Assembly (NCBI RefSeq): GCF_000698145.1 | Contig: NZ_BAXB01000004.1 | Location: 170,684 to 234,683, forward strand | Direction: 5' to 3' | Source: Geomicrobium sp. JCM 19039 | Lineage (GTDB): Bacteria > Bacillota > Bacilli > Bacillales > Marinococcaceae | DNA length: 64,000 nucleotides | In this document: positions 1 through 8,780 of the stretch, in pieces | How positions within the stretch are numbered: the first letter of the stretch is position 1 | Layout: each line of letters opens with the position of its first letter | The notes under the pieces: generated by a model | Databases searched by the model: none | Told to the model about the DNA's origin: nothing | Seen by the model: only the letters and a program-made list of their open reading frames with translations | Program-made: the position numbers and the translations under genes

Positions 1-63
1 TGCTCAGGCTTTTTGGGTCTGGCTAATTCCACCATGCCTTCTTTCGTAGGAGGAGAGTTGAAA

Positions 64-549
64 ATGTTCAAGAAGCTATTCAAAAAATCGAATGACTTCG
101 CCGTTTTTTCGCCGATGAATGGCCGTATCGTACCGATTGAAGACGTTCCTGACCCTGTGTTTAGTGAAAAGATGATGGGCGATGGCGTTGCGATTTGGCC
201 CAAGGACGGCCGGGTCGTCGCACCGGTCACTGGTGTTGTGCTACACGTACCTGACTCCAAACATGCCATTGGCATAAAAACAGAAGATGGCACAGAAGTA
301 CTCATTCATGTAGGTCTTGAAACGGTGGCACTAGCAGGAAAAGGATTTACTGTGCATGCGAGTGTCGGCGATCAGGTAGAGGTGGGGGCGCTCTTACTAG
401 AGTGTGACTTAGCGTACATTGAGGAACATGCAAGCAGTATGATTACCCCCGTCGTCATCACGGAAAAAGCAAATGAGAAGGATGAGTTTGTCATGAGTGA
501 GCATGCAGAGGCTAAAGGTGGGGAAACGACAATCATGACGCGGGCGTAA
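64..549 (+). CDS. PTS glucose-family EIIA domain protein
   Basis: Cytoplasmic phosphocarrier of the EIIA-Glc family. It takes phosphate from HPr and hands it to the EIIB domain of a sugar permease. The 161-residue protein is a single domain. The phosphorylated His lies in VLIHVGLET (about residue 82) and the second active-site His is in SKHAIGIKTEDG. I chose the ATG at 64 because TAGGAGGAG stands 7 to 16 bases upstream; an upstream in-frame ATG at 13 has no such site. It is the first gene of a three-gene set with an antiterminator and an EIIBC permease that lacks its own EIIA, so it most likely serves that permease. Family is certain; the sugar is inferred from the neighbour. Confidence 0.92.
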   Translation: MFKKLFKKSNDFAVFSPMNGRIVPIEDVPDPVFSEKMMGDGVAIWPKDGRVVAPVTGVVLHVPDSKHAIGIKTEDGTEVLIHVGLETVALAGKGFTVHASVGDQVEVGALLLECDLAYIEEHASSMITPVVITEKANEKDEFVMSEHAEAKGGETTIMTRA

Positions 550-584
550 TGGCTAAACAGAGAAGTGAGGAGGTGATGCAGACG

Positions 585-1409
585 ATGAAAATTATAAAAG
601 TGTTGAATAACAACGCTGTTATTATTCTTGACGAAGACGAGCAGGAGCAGATCGCCATTGGCAACGGTGTTGGTTTTAATAAACGAAAACACGATCCCAT
701 CTCTGAAGAGAAAATCGAGAAACGATTTGTGCTAAAAGGACATGAAAAATTACAAGAATTGCTCGTTCAAATCCCCCAAGAACATTTTCATATTTCGAAA
801 GAAATTATTGCGCATGCAGAGAAGCAGTTGAAAACAACATTACACGATCAAATCTTGCTTGCATTGACGGATCACATCTCTTTTGCCATTGAACGTGAAG
901 CCCAAGGCATTCACCTAAAAAATAAACTGTTAAACGAGATTAAAATCTTATACAAAGCCGAGTATGAAATTGGTTTATGGGCGATTGGATTTATAAAAGA
1001 TGAGATCAACGTCCAGATGCCGATTGATGAAGCGGCATTTATCGCGTTACACATCCACACGATGAAATTCAAAGCGGGGAATGTGCAAGAAACCGTTCGG
1101 CAAACGTCAATGCTAAGAGATATGGTTGAAATTATCAAATCCAATTTACACCTCTCTTTTGCTGAGGACGCGATATCGTATGAACGGCTGATTACACACT
1201 TACGGTTTGCATTAGCACGAACGTATGACCAGACAGCACACGCGATGGATAAAGAAATGCAACAAATGATTAAACGAAAATTTAAAGTTTCGCATCAATG
1301 TGCCGAAGAGGTTGCGAAAACGTTAGCAAGCAAATACGATATCACGTTGCCTGGAGACGAGTTGTGCTATATTGCGTTGCACATTGAGCGACTCAGAAAT
1401 ACAGAGTAA
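585..1409 (+). CDS. BglG/LicT-type transcription antiterminator
   Basis: RNA-binding antiterminator with two PTS regulation domains. The N-terminal CAT domain begins MKIIKVLNNNAVIILDED and is followed by PRD1 (about residues 70-170) and PRD2 (about 175-270). Each PRD keeps a conserved ALHI motif with nearby His residues (FIALHIHT, YIALHIERL), the targets of phosphorylation by HPr and EIIB. At 274 residues it matches LicT length. The start at 585 follows GAGGAGGTG by about ten bases; ATG 576 would touch that site. Proteins of this family bind a ribonucleic antiterminator hairpin in the leader of the PTS gene they control. No clear terminator/antiterminator pair is visible in the 52-base gap before the permease, so the target leader may lie upstream of the window. 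Confidence 0.88.
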   Translation: MKIIKVLNNNAVIILDEDEQEQIAIGNGVGFNKRKHDPISEEKIEKRFVLKGHEKLQELLVQIPQEHFHISKEIIAHAEKQLKTTLHDQILLALTDHISFAIEREAQGIHLKNKLLNEIKILYKAEYEIGLWAIGFIKDEINVQMPIDEAAFIALHIHTMKFKAGNVQETVRQTSMLRDMVEIIKSNLHLSFAEDAISYERLITHLRFALARTYDQTAHAMDKEMQQMIKRKFKVSHQCAEEVAKTLASKYDITLPGDELCYIALHIERLRNTE

Positions 1410-1461
1410 AACCATGTAGTAGTTTTCTGAATTTTACTCATATTAGTAAGGGGGATTTACA

Positions 1462-2913
1462 ATGATGAAAAAGGTTCAGAGCCTCGGTCGTTCGTTAATG
1501 CTGCCGGTTGCTGTTCTTCCGGCAGCGGCAATACTCGCCGGGGTCGGAAACTGGATTGATGGGATTTGGGAAGGAAACGTTGCTGGTGCTTTTTTATTAT
1601 CTGCAGGTACGGCCATTTTGGATCACTTAGGCATATTATTTGCGGTAGGGATTGCCATCGGCCTTTCAAAAGATAAGCACGGGGCTGCTGCACTGAGCGG
1701 GCTCGTCGGATACTTAGTCATTACACAACTGCTATCGACCGACGTCGTTGCAGATTTGCAAGGGGTCGGCATCGAGAGCGTTAATGCCGCCTTTGAAAAC
1801 AGCGATAATGTGTTTATCGGGATTATAACCGGTATTGTTTCCGCATCGATGTACAACCGATTCAGTGAAGTGAAGCTCCACGCCGCGCTTTCCTTTTTCA
1901 GTGGAAAAAGGTTGGCACCAATCATGTCAGCTGCCGCAATGGTCGCCGTGGCCGGTGTCATGTTCTTCGTTTGGCCGGTCGTTTACACGTGGCTCGTTGC
2001 GTTAGGAACAGGAATAAGTAATCTTGGGGCAACAGGCGCTGGCTTGTACGGATTCTTCAACCGTTTGCTCATCCCAACAGGTTTGCACCACGCATTAAAT
2101 TCCGTTTTCTGGTTTGATGTCGCAAGCATTAACGATATAGGTAGGTTTTTAGCAAGTGAAGGTGTTCAAGGCATCACCGGTCGATACCAAGCTGGGTTCT
2201 TTCCGATTATGATGTTCGGTTTACCAGCAGCGGCGCTTGCGATGTATCATACCGCTGATACTGCACGAAAGAAGCAAGCCGCTTCACTTTTAATGGCATT
2301 GGCGTTCACCTCTTTCTTTACAGGAGTGACCGAGCCATTAGAATTTTCATTTATGTTTTTAGCGCCGTTGTTATATGTCGTTCACGCCGCATTAACAGGC
2401 TTTTCTTTATTCATTGCCGCCTCGTTTGAGTGGACGTCAGGGTTTGGCTTTAGCGCTGGATTCTTGGATTATGTACTTTCCTTTACGAACCCGATTGCTA
2501 GTCAGCCGTATATGCTGCTTCTTCAAGGGTTGTTCTTCGCCGTATTGTATTATGTCATATTCCGTTTCTTAATCGTCAAGTTGAACTTAAAGACACCAGG
2601 TCGTGACGAAGCTGCTTTGGAAGGGCAAGCTGAATCTGTTCAAGACACAACGACCGAAGATAATCCTCATGCTACGTTGGCAGCTAGCATTTACAGTGGA
2701 CTCGGTGGGGCGGAAAACGTTGATAGCATTGACTATTGCACCACTCGCCTGAGAGTCGAAGTGAAAGATATGGCCAACGTCAATCAAGACCGAATCAAAG
2801 CAACAGGTGTACCAGGCGTCAATGTTGTCGGCAAGCATAGCATTCAAGTCATTGTCGGAACCGATGTCCAATTCGTTGCCGATGAAGTAAATCGTTTGAG
2901 AGAAAAGGAGTAA
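1462..2913 (+). CDS. nagE: PTS EIIBC permease, N-acetylglucosamine/glucose type
   Basis: Membrane sugar permease that imports and phosphorylates its substrate. The EIIC part (about residues 1-375) has roughly ten hydrophobic segments and the motif LLIPTGLHHALNSVFWF, which resembles GlcNAc-specific members more than glucose ones. A linker rich in E, D and Q leads to EIIB, whose phosphorylated Cys is in IDYCTTRLRV (about residue 426). There is no fused EIIA; the separate EIIA at the start of the window fits. RBS TAAGGGGG precedes the ATG. At 483 residues it is complete. GlcNAc as substrate is an inference from sequence similarity; glucose or glucosamine is possible, so the symbol is tentative. 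Confidence 0.85.
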   Translation: MMKKVQSLGRSLMLPVAVLPAAAILAGVGNWIDGIWEGNVAGAFLLSAGTAILDHLGILFAVGIAIGLSKDKHGAAALSGLVGYLVITQLLSTDVVADLQGVGIESVNAAFENSDNVFIGIITGIVSASMYNRFSEVKLHAALSFFSGKRLAPIMSAAAMVAVAGVMFFVWPVVYTWLVALGTGISNLGATGAGLYGFFNRLLIPTGLHHALNSVFWFDVASINDIGRFLASEGVQGITGRYQAGFFPIMMFGLPAAALAMYHTADTARKKQAASLLMALAFTSFFTGVTEPLEFSFMFLAPLLYVVHAALTGFSLFIAASFEWTSGFGFSAGFLDYVLSFTNPIASQPYMLLLQGLFFAVLYYVIFRFLIVKLNLKTPGRDEAALEGQAESVQDTTTEDNPHATLAASIYSGLGGAENVDSIDYCTTRLRVEVKDMANVNQDRIKATGVPGVNVVGKHSIQVIVGTDVQFVADEVNRLREKE

Positions 2914-2930
2914 TTACGAGAGAATGTGCG

Positions 2931-2957
2931 AGAGCGTCTTGCTGTGCTCTTTTTATT
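2931..2957 (+). terminator. weak rho-independent terminator after PTS genes
   Basis: AGAGC (2931-2935) pairs with GCTCT (2946-2950) and is followed by TTTTATT. The stem is only five base pairs, so termination is plausible but modest. Confidence 0.4.
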
Positions 2958-3019
2958 AGACGGAGTACCCATCTGTATTAATGATTAAGATTGTATGTGT
3001 AAGTAATTTATATGAATTG

Positions 3020-3061
3020 AACAATAACCACTACAGGAAGATTCCTGTAGTGGTTATTGTT
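3020..3061 (+). terminator. perfect 20-bp inverted repeat, likely terminator
   Basis: AACAATAACCACTACAGGAA at 3020-3039 is exactly repeated inverted at 3042-3061, separated by two bases. It lies between the PTS set and the deoR promoter and is followed by AATTTT. A transcription terminator is the simplest reading. The outer part TGAACAATAA recurs at 3108-3117 over the deoR promoter, so an operator role is also possible. Confidence 0.6.
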
Positions 3062-3088
3062 AATTTTGAACATATAATCAAAAAAACA

Positions 3089-3121
3089 TTGACATTGATG
3101 TTATAAATGAACAATAATTGT
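3089..3121 (+). promoter_or_regulatory. promoter with palindromic operator of the deoR operon
   Basis: A sigma-A promoter is visible: TTGACA (3089-3094), 18-base spacer, AATAAT (3113-3118). The palindrome ACAATAATTGT (3111-3121) sits on the -10 box and is a plausible binding site for the DeoR protein encoded just downstream. The promoter match is seen; the regulator assignment is inferred. Confidence 0.6.
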
Positions 3122-3150
3122 GTTAGAAATTAACTTTCAGAGGTGTATAT

Positions 3151-3918
3151 ATGCATGCCGATGAGCGCAAAAGACAAATTATTAGTCTGACAAACAATAA
3201 GGAAAAGGTAGAAATTGAGGACCTAGCTCTGAAATTAAATGTTTCTGCCATGACAATTCGTAGAGACTTAACTGAATTAGAAAAACAAGGACAGCTTATA
3301 AGAGTGCACGGCGGAGCAGTTCCTGTTAAAGAGTTAGTGTCAGAGGTTCCTTACATGAACAAAGCATCAAAACATTTAGAGGAGAAGAGTCAAATCGCTT
3401 CTCTGGCTGTGCAATATATTCCTGATCACGCTCGTATTATCATGGATTCCGGTACAACGACTCTAGAGATTATTCGACGAATTAAGCACAGAGGGGATTT
3501 AACCGTCATTACAAATGATATTACATCAGCGATGGAATGTATGAATGAGCCACTAGAAGTCATTTTAACTGGTGGGGTGTTACAGCAAGGAGTAGGTGCA
3601 TGCACGGGTCCGGCTGCCGAGAGGTTTCTAGAAGATGTACATGCAGACATCTTCTTCTTAGGTGCCCATGCGGTACATCCTAAAGCAGGAATTACTGCCC
3701 CTACTTTGGAGAAGGCAAGTATTAAAAAGAAAATGATTAATGCTGCGGAGTTAACGATTCTAGTAGCAGATTCAACTAAATTTGATCAAAAATCATTTGC
3801 TAGTGTATGTCCTCTCAATATCATCAGTCAAGCGATTACGGATAAACAGCTATCGGAAATGAAGGTGGATGAATATTCCAAGAGAATGAATATGGAGGTA
3901 GCGTCGGAGGAGATCTGA
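3151..3918 (+). CDS. DeoR-family transcriptional regulator
   Basis: Sugar-phosphate-responsive repressor. The N-terminal winged HTH has the family signature (LALKLNVSAMTIRRDLTEL, about residues 24-42, then LIRVHGGAV). The C-terminal DeoRC sensor domain contains the MDSGTTTLEI phosphate-binding stretch and ends with VADSTKF. The 255-residue length is normal. RBS AGAGGTG precedes the ATG. It is first in an operon with a C4 sugar-acid kinase (1-base gap), two PdxA-like dehydrogenases and a TctCBA transporter, so it most likely represses that operon until a phosphorylated C4 acid or related metabolite appears. The inducer is inferred. Confidence 0.88.
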   Translation: MHADERKRQIISLTNNKEKVEIEDLALKLNVSAMTIRRDLTELEKQGQLIRVHGGAVPVKELVSEVPYMNKASKHLEEKSQIASLAVQYIPDHARIIMDSGTTTLEIIRRIKHRGDLTVITNDITSAMECMNEPLEVILTGGVLQQGVGACTGPAAERFLEDVHADIFFLGAHAVHPKAGITAPTLEKASIKKKMINAAELTILVADSTKFDQKSFASVCPLNIISQAITDKQLSEMKVDEYSKRMNMEVASEEI

Positions 3919-3919
3919 T

Positions 3920-5227
3920 ATGGAGCTAGTAGTTATTGCTGACGATTTAACAGGGGCAAACGCGTGTGGGGCATTGTTTGCAGAGAATGGATTTACGGTG
4001 GAAACGAAATTCCACTGGTCTGAGCATAGTCGAAATTCTAGTGTTGACGTAACGATGGTTGATACAAACAGTCGACAGAGTTCGCCTGTTGTTGCTAGAA
4101 GTAAATTACAAGAAATAATTCGCACATACCGAGCAAATGAGATCTCCTACTTCGCTAATCGTATTGACAGTACAATGCGTGGAAATGTGGGCGCCGAAGC
4201 AGCGGAGTGGCTAAAACAGTTTGGAGAGCAGTCAATTGTTGTCATCGTTCCAAGCTTTCCCGACTCGGGTAGGACAGTTCGGGATGGATTACTGTATGTG
4301 CATGGTCAATTAATGCATCAAACAAGCGTAGGTGATGACCCAACAACGCCGATTAAAGATTCAAGCATTTCATCAATTATCCACGCTCAAACAGTTGAGG
4401 CGACAGCCCATGTCCAGTTAGAAGAAGTTGAAAAAGGGGCTGAAAGTCTCGCAAATCAGTTTCAAAAATTGCCAGAGAAAGAGCAGAGAATTGTTATTAT
4501 TGACGCGGTTACAAATGAACACATTACAATCATAGCTAAAGCAATGACATTGTGTGAACTACCCATGTATCCCTTCGATCCTGGCCCATTAACGTACCAT
4601 TTCATGAAATCAAAGTTGCTAGTGAAAACTGGAAAACCTTCAAAACAAATGGTGTGTATAGGCAGTGCAAATCAGTTAATTGAAGCCCAAATGAACAAAT
4701 TTTGTAACGATCGAAAACTAGAGCCTATTGTTGTAAACCCGAAGTGGTTTTTGGAACCGTATGAACACGAGTGTATATCAAAACAAGCTGAACGCATCCA
4801 TCACTTGTTAGTAACTCAAGATATTGTTGTTACTACAACGATTGTACCAGGTGAACAACGACTATCACTACAAGAGTATGCTAAACAGCACCAGCAAAGT
4901 GTTGAACATATTTCTAAAATAATTACAAATGGGTTTGCCATGTTTGTATCCAATCTATTGAGTAAAAACCCTTCGATACGAGGTTGTTTTACAAGTGGTG
5001 GAGACTTTACTGCAGCACTATGCAAAATATCAGGTGCGGATGGGTTGAGACTGCAACAACAAATCGCTCCTCTCACTGCCCTTGCACTGCTTACTGGTGG
5101 AGATTTAGATGGACTAAGAGTCATTACTAAGGGTGGTTCAGTAGGGGAGTTAGACGTTATCGATACTTGTGTAAGAAGACTCGAAATTGAAGCGAATAAA
5201 GAAAAGGATATGGAGGTTATCGAATGA
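3920..5227 (+). CDS. DUF1537 four-carbon acid sugar kinase (D-threonate/erythronate kinase type)
   Basis: Cytoplasmic ATP-dependent kinase that phosphorylates the 4-hydroxyl of a four-carbon sugar acid. The N-terminal motif VIADDLTGANACG and the C-terminal nucleotide-binding motif LLTGGDLDGLRVITKGGSVG are diagnostic of the DUF1537 family, and 435 residues is full length. Known relatives include DtnK (D-threonate) and the erythronate kinases. The neighbouring PdxA-type dehydrogenases match the DtnK-PdxA2 pathway, in which 4-phospho-D-threonate is oxidised and decarboxylated to DHAP. The gene begins one base after deoR and its 3' end overlaps the next start by four bases. Substrate stereochemistry cannot be read from sequence. 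Confidence 0.83.
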   Translation: MELVVIADDLTGANACGALFAENGFTVETKFHWSEHSRNSSVDVTMVDTNSRQSSPVVARSKLQEIIRTYRANEISYFANRIDSTMRGNVGAEAAEWLKQFGEQSIVVIVPSFPDSGRTVRDGLLYVHGQLMHQTSVGDDPTTPIKDSSISSIIHAQTVEATAHVQLEEVEKGAESLANQFQKLPEKEQRIVIIDAVTNEHITIIAKAMTLCELPMYPFDPGPLTYHFMKSKLLVKTGKPSKQMVCIGSANQLIEAQMNKFCNDRKLEPIVVNPKWFLEPYEHECISKQAERIHHLLVTQDIVVTTTIVPGEQRLSLQEYAKQHQQSVEHISKIITNGFAMFVSNLLSKNPSIRGCFTSGGDFTAALCKISGADGLRLQQQIAPLTALALLTGGDLDGLRVITKGGSVGELDVIDTCVRRLEIEANKEKDMEVIE

Positions 5228-6231
5228 ATTTACCAATTATTGTGATACCTATGGGTGATGCAGCGGGTATAGGTCCCGAAATAACGGCTAAAGCCGTGAA
5301 GAGTCCCGAAGTACAAACAGTATGTAGACCAGTAGTTGTCGGACATCGTCAAGTGATGGAACAAGCCATCAAACAAACGAATGTAAACCTCAACATTCAC
5401 CAGATTGAAACAATCGAAGATGGAAAGTTTGAAGATCAATACTTAAATATTATCCATATTGAAAATTTGGATTTCTCAACGTTGGTCCAGGGAGAAGTAC
5501 AAGCACAATGTGGGCAGGCTGCCTATGAATACATCGAAAAATCTGTACGACTAACAAAAGAAGGTAAAGCAGCAGCTCTAGCAACAACCCCGATTAACAA
5601 AGAATCTTTAAAAGCAGCAGGCGTCCCTTATATCGGCCATACTGAAATGCTCGGGGCAATGGCGGATATTGACGATCCACTAACGATGTTTGAAGTCCTG
5701 TCATTAAGAATTTTCTTTTTAACCCGACATGTATCGTTGAAAGAATCGATTGAACAGATGACGAGTGATCGGGTATTTGATTACTTGAAGAGATGTGACG
5801 AGGCGATGCAACATTTAGGGATTCAAGAACGCAAGCTTGCTGTAGCAGGACTCAACCCACATAGTGGTGAAAATGGATTGTTTGGTGATGAAGAAGTTGT
5901 TGAAATAGGCCCTGGGATTGAACGAGCAAGAAATTATGGGTTAGATGTTTCTGGTCCAGTACCTGCAGACTCAGTCTTTCATCAAGCATTGCATGGAAAG
6001 TATGATGCCGTTCTATCTCTTTACCACGATCAAGGACATATTGCTGCCAAAATGACTGATTTTGAACGAACGGTTTCAATTACAAATGGTCTCCCTTTTC
6101 TTAGAACCTCTGTCGATCATGGAACAGCGTTTGATATTGCAGGGACAGGAGTCGCAAGTGAAGTAAGTATGGTCGAGTGTTTAAAGGTAGCTGCTCAATA
6201 TGCTCCGTACTTTAAACATGCAAATGTATAA
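5224..6231 (+). CDS. pdxA2: 4-phospho-D-threonate dehydrogenase (PdxA2-type)
   Basis: NAD-dependent dehydrogenase of the PdxA family. The metal-binding His residues are all present: GHTEML (about residue 139), GLNPHSGENG (about 213) and LYHDQGH (about 268). The nucleotide region VPMGDAAGIGPEI is at the N terminus and DHGTAFDIAGTG near the C terminus. The 335-residue length is normal. A role in vitamin B6 synthesis is unlikely because the gene sits between a DUF1537 kinase (4-base ATGA overlap) and a second PdxA homologue, inside a transport/catabolism operon. That context fits oxidation of a 4-phospho sugar acid to give DHAP and CO2. Confidence 0.82.
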   Translation: MNLPIIVIPMGDAAGIGPEITAKAVKSPEVQTVCRPVVVGHRQVMEQAIKQTNVNLNIHQIETIEDGKFEDQYLNIIHIENLDFSTLVQGEVQAQCGQAAYEYIEKSVRLTKEGKAAALATTPINKESLKAAGVPYIGHTEMLGAMADIDDPLTMFEVLSLRIFFLTRHVSLKESIEQMTSDRVFDYLKRCDEAMQHLGIQERKLAVAGLNPHSGENGLFGDEEVVEIGPGIERARNYGLDVSGPVPADSVFHQALHGKYDAVLSLYHDQGHIAAKMTDFERTVSITNGLPFLRTSVDHGTAFDIAGTGVASEVSMVECLKVAAQYAPYFKHANV

Positions 6232-6253
6232 CGATAAGGAGATGATCAACGAG

Positions 6254-7234
6254 ATGAATGAACGAATAGGGATTACGCTAGGCGATGCTGCAGGTATAGG
6301 CCCAGAGTTAGTTGTCAAAGCATTTCAACATAAAGGAATCCGAGAAAAAGCGACATGGATTGTTGCAGGTGACCGTGCCGTTTTAGAACGAGCAGAGGCA
6401 ATTACAGGTAAGCATCTTAATGTGACTTTTATCCAAGATATTCACGATGCCAAAACGAAAGCAGGCACGATCTACTTCATTGAGATGGCTCCTTTAGATG
6501 CCGGGTCATACAAATTAGGGGAATTGTCACCTGATGCAGGCGATGCGGCCGGGGAATGCCTAAAGTACCTCATCCGCATTGCTAAGGAGGGGTTCATTTC
6601 AAGCATTATGTATGCGCCATTAAATAAAGAAGCGTTACATCGAGGTGGTCACGAATTTAAAGATGAGCTACACTTCTTTGCGACATTATTTGGCGTAACA
6701 AGTGGATTTAGTGAAATTAATAAAATGGACGATCTATGGGTCACGCGAGTAACATCGCATGTTTCTTTAAAAGAAGTATCAGACCTTGTAACAAAAGAAA
6801 AAGTGGCATGGACGATACGTTTTGCAAATGAAACATTGGAAAAGGCAGGGTATACAAACCCTAAGATTGCAGTTGCTGCATTAAATCCTCATGCTGGCGA
6901 TGGCGGCATGCTAGGTCAAGAGGAGATTGAAGTCATACAACCTGAAGTGGATCGGGCAAAAAGCGAAGGATTAAATGTCAGAGGCGCCTATCCAGCGGAC
7001 ACCCTTTTCGTGCGAAGGAGAAAAGACCCGTTTGATTGCCTCGTAGCGATGTATCATGATCAAGCACAAACAGGAATGAAGCTTCTCGGGTTTAATAAAG
7101 GAGTAACAATAAGTGTTGGGTTGCCTGTTCCTTTAACGACACCAGCTCATGGAACGGCATTTGATATCGCTGGAAAAGGTGAGGCGGATGAAGGCGCTAC
7201 AATTGAAGCGTTAAAGATGGCTGTTCAGCTATAG
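6254..7234 (+). CDS. second, divergent PdxA-family dehydrogenase
   Basis: Paralogue of the preceding gene, about 326 residues. It keeps ITLGDAAGIGPELV, ALNPHAGDGGM, MYHDQAQTGMKLL and AHGTAFDIAGKG. The segment that in other PdxA proteins reads GHTE(F/M) is KDELHFFA here, so the first metal-ligand His is displaced or replaced. That could change metal use or substrate. I prefer the ATG at 6254, 12 bases after AAGGAG; ATG 6242 directly abuts that site. It follows the first copy by 22 bases. Together they may handle two stereoisomers or form a mixed dimer; both ideas are inference. Confidence 0.75.
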   Translation: MNERIGITLGDAAGIGPELVVKAFQHKGIREKATWIVAGDRAVLERAEAITGKHLNVTFIQDIHDAKTKAGTIYFIEMAPLDAGSYKLGELSPDAGDAAGECLKYLIRIAKEGFISSIMYAPLNKEALHRGGHEFKDELHFFATLFGVTSGFSEINKMDDLWVTRVTSHVSLKEVSDLVTKEKVAWTIRFANETLEKAGYTNPKIAVAALNPHAGDGGMLGQEEIEVIQPEVDRAKSEGLNVRGAYPADTLFVRRRKDPFDCLVAMYHDQAQTGMKLLGFNKGVTISVGLPVPLTTPAHGTAFDIAGKGEADEGATIEALKMAVQL

Positions 7235-7249
7235 TTAGGGGGGCTTTCC

Positions 7250-8239
7250 GTGTCAGAAAAAGGTAAAAAATTCTTTTTACTCGTATCAGTATTTTCCATT
7301 ATATTGATCGCCAGTGCTTTTGTGCATGAAACGGTGACCCCTGATGCAAGTGATCGAGATATTGAGAACTATCCGAATCGTGACATTGATGTGTACGTCG
7401 GTCACGGTCCAGGTGGGGGCACCGACATATTTACGAGAACGATAACAAATGAGATGAGCGAACTGATGGGTGTGAACTTCAATATTATTAACCAAGAAGG
7501 TGGCTCAGGTGTTATTGCTAAACAAAGTGCTGCGAACCAACCTGCAGACGGATACACACTCATTGGGATGTCTGCCTTTGCTGTAACGACTGCTGCAGGT
7601 ATTAACCAAAATGATTTGTCAACCTTGAAGCCAATTGGAAGAGTGGAAAGTGACATCTATTCATTGCAAGTGAGAGAGGGTACATTTGGGACTATTGAAG
7701 AGTTGGTTGACTATGCCGATGAAAACCCTGGAGAACTTCAATTTGCATCTGTTGGGACAATGGGAATGGATGAAGTAAACGCCAGGCGTTTTATGGAGGC
7801 AGCGGACATTGAAATGACTTATGTTCCAATGGATGGGGCAGGGTCCATGCATTCCAATCTACTTGGTGGGCATGTGGATGTCATTTTAGAAGAACTAGGA
7901 CCTGCGTACTCTTATATTGAGAGTGAACAAGTAAAGCCACTAATTATCTTTGCTGATGAGCGAGTCGAGGAGTTCTCAGAAATACCAACGACAGTTGAAT
8001 ATGGATGGAACCTAACTGATGGGATTGAACGTGGATTAATGATCCATCGAGATACCCCGGAGGAAATTGTTACTTATCTTGAAGAGGTCTTATATGAAGC
8101 GCAGAAAACAAGGACTTTTGAACAATATAAAGAAAACGCTTTCTTGAATTTTCGAGAAGGATGGCTTAATAGTGAACAGTATGAACAGAAGCTCATACAA
8201 GATATGGAGCTCTACGAAAGAATACTTGAAGACTTGTAA
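7250..8239 (+). CDS. tctC: TctC-type substrate-binding protein (TTT transporter)
   Basis: Extracytoplasmic solute-binding protein of the tripartite tricarboxylate transporter family. It has an N-terminal hydrophobic signal (FFLLVSVFSIILIASAFV). Family motifs are VGHGPGGGTDIFTRT, INQEGGSGVIAKQ and ADGYTLIG. There is no lipobox Cys, so it is either released or held by an uncleaved signal anchor. The GTG start follows TAGGGGGGC. The order TctC-TctB-TctA directly after kinase and dehydrogenases suggests import of the C4 sugar acid rather than citrate; family members bind varied carboxylates. Confidence 0.87.
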   Translation: MSEKGKKFFLLVSVFSIILIASAFVHETVTPDASDRDIENYPNRDIDVYVGHGPGGGTDIFTRTITNEMSELMGVNFNIINQEGGSGVIAKQSAANQPADGYTLIGMSAFAVTTAAGINQNDLSTLKPIGRVESDIYSLQVREGTFGTIEELVDYADENPGELQFASVGTMGMDEVNARRFMEAADIEMTYVPMDGAGSMHSNLLGGHVDVILEELGPAYSYIESEQVKPLIIFADERVEEFSEIPTTVEYGWNLTDGIERGLMIHRDTPEEIVTYLEEVLYEAQKTRTFEQYKENAFLNFREGWLNSEQYEQKLIQDMELYERILEDL

Positions 8240-8254
8240 ATGGAGGGATGCATT

Positions 8255-8746
8255 GTGAAATATAACGGCATTTTATCAATCATAGTCATTTCTTTGTCGA
8301 TATTTTTTCTTGTGATGACCTTCAACCTTCCGGATACAGAATCTGCTGGAACAATTAATGCTAGTGTATGGCCAATGATGATTCTTTTCGTCATGCTATT
8401 AATGGGTATATTACTAGCTTTAAGGACGTATCGAGAAAGAGCGAAGGGGCATATCAAAGAACCTAAAGAGTCTGAATCTAAACCAGAAAACCCCCAATAT
8501 CACTGGCTTGTGATGGCAGTTCTTGCAGGGTACACACTTGCGATGCCGCTCATCGGTTTTTTGGTGGCAACTCCGCTATTTATCGTTTTACTGGCACTTG
8601 TGCTTGGAATGACAAAGATACGATCTTTGTTACTTACCTCATTTATTAGTCACGGTGCTGCTGTACTTTTGTTTTTATACGGGTTTAATATTCCGCTTCC
8701 TAGAGGAATTGGTTTTTTCAGGTCATTTAGTTTCTTAATCTATTAA
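8255..8746 (+). CDS. tctB: TctB-type small membrane subunit
   Basis: Small TTT-family membrane subunit, about 163 residues with four hydrophobic segments (residues 5-25, 40-60, 90-125, 128-150) and a charged loop between. Sequence is poorly conserved across TctB proteins, so the call rests on topology and on position between tctC and tctA. The GTG at 8255 is preferred because GGAGGG lies seven bases upstream; the in-frame ATG at 8240 begins inside that site. Confidence 0.78.
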   Translation: MKYNGILSIIVISLSIFFLVMTFNLPDTESAGTINASVWPMMILFVMLLMGILLALRTYRERAKGHIKEPKESESKPENPQYHWLVMAVLAGYTLAMPLIGFLVATPLFIVLLALVLGMTKIRSLLLTSFISHGAAVLLFLYGFNIPLPRGIGFFRSFSFLIY

Positions 8747-8780
8747 GTACGTATGCACGGGCCATAGAAAGGAGTCAGCA

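Noticed and set aside
1410..1461. Antiterminator RNA (RAT) hairpin before the PTS permease
   Set aside because: The 52-base gap is too short for an antiterminator/terminator pair and no stem with T-run is present.
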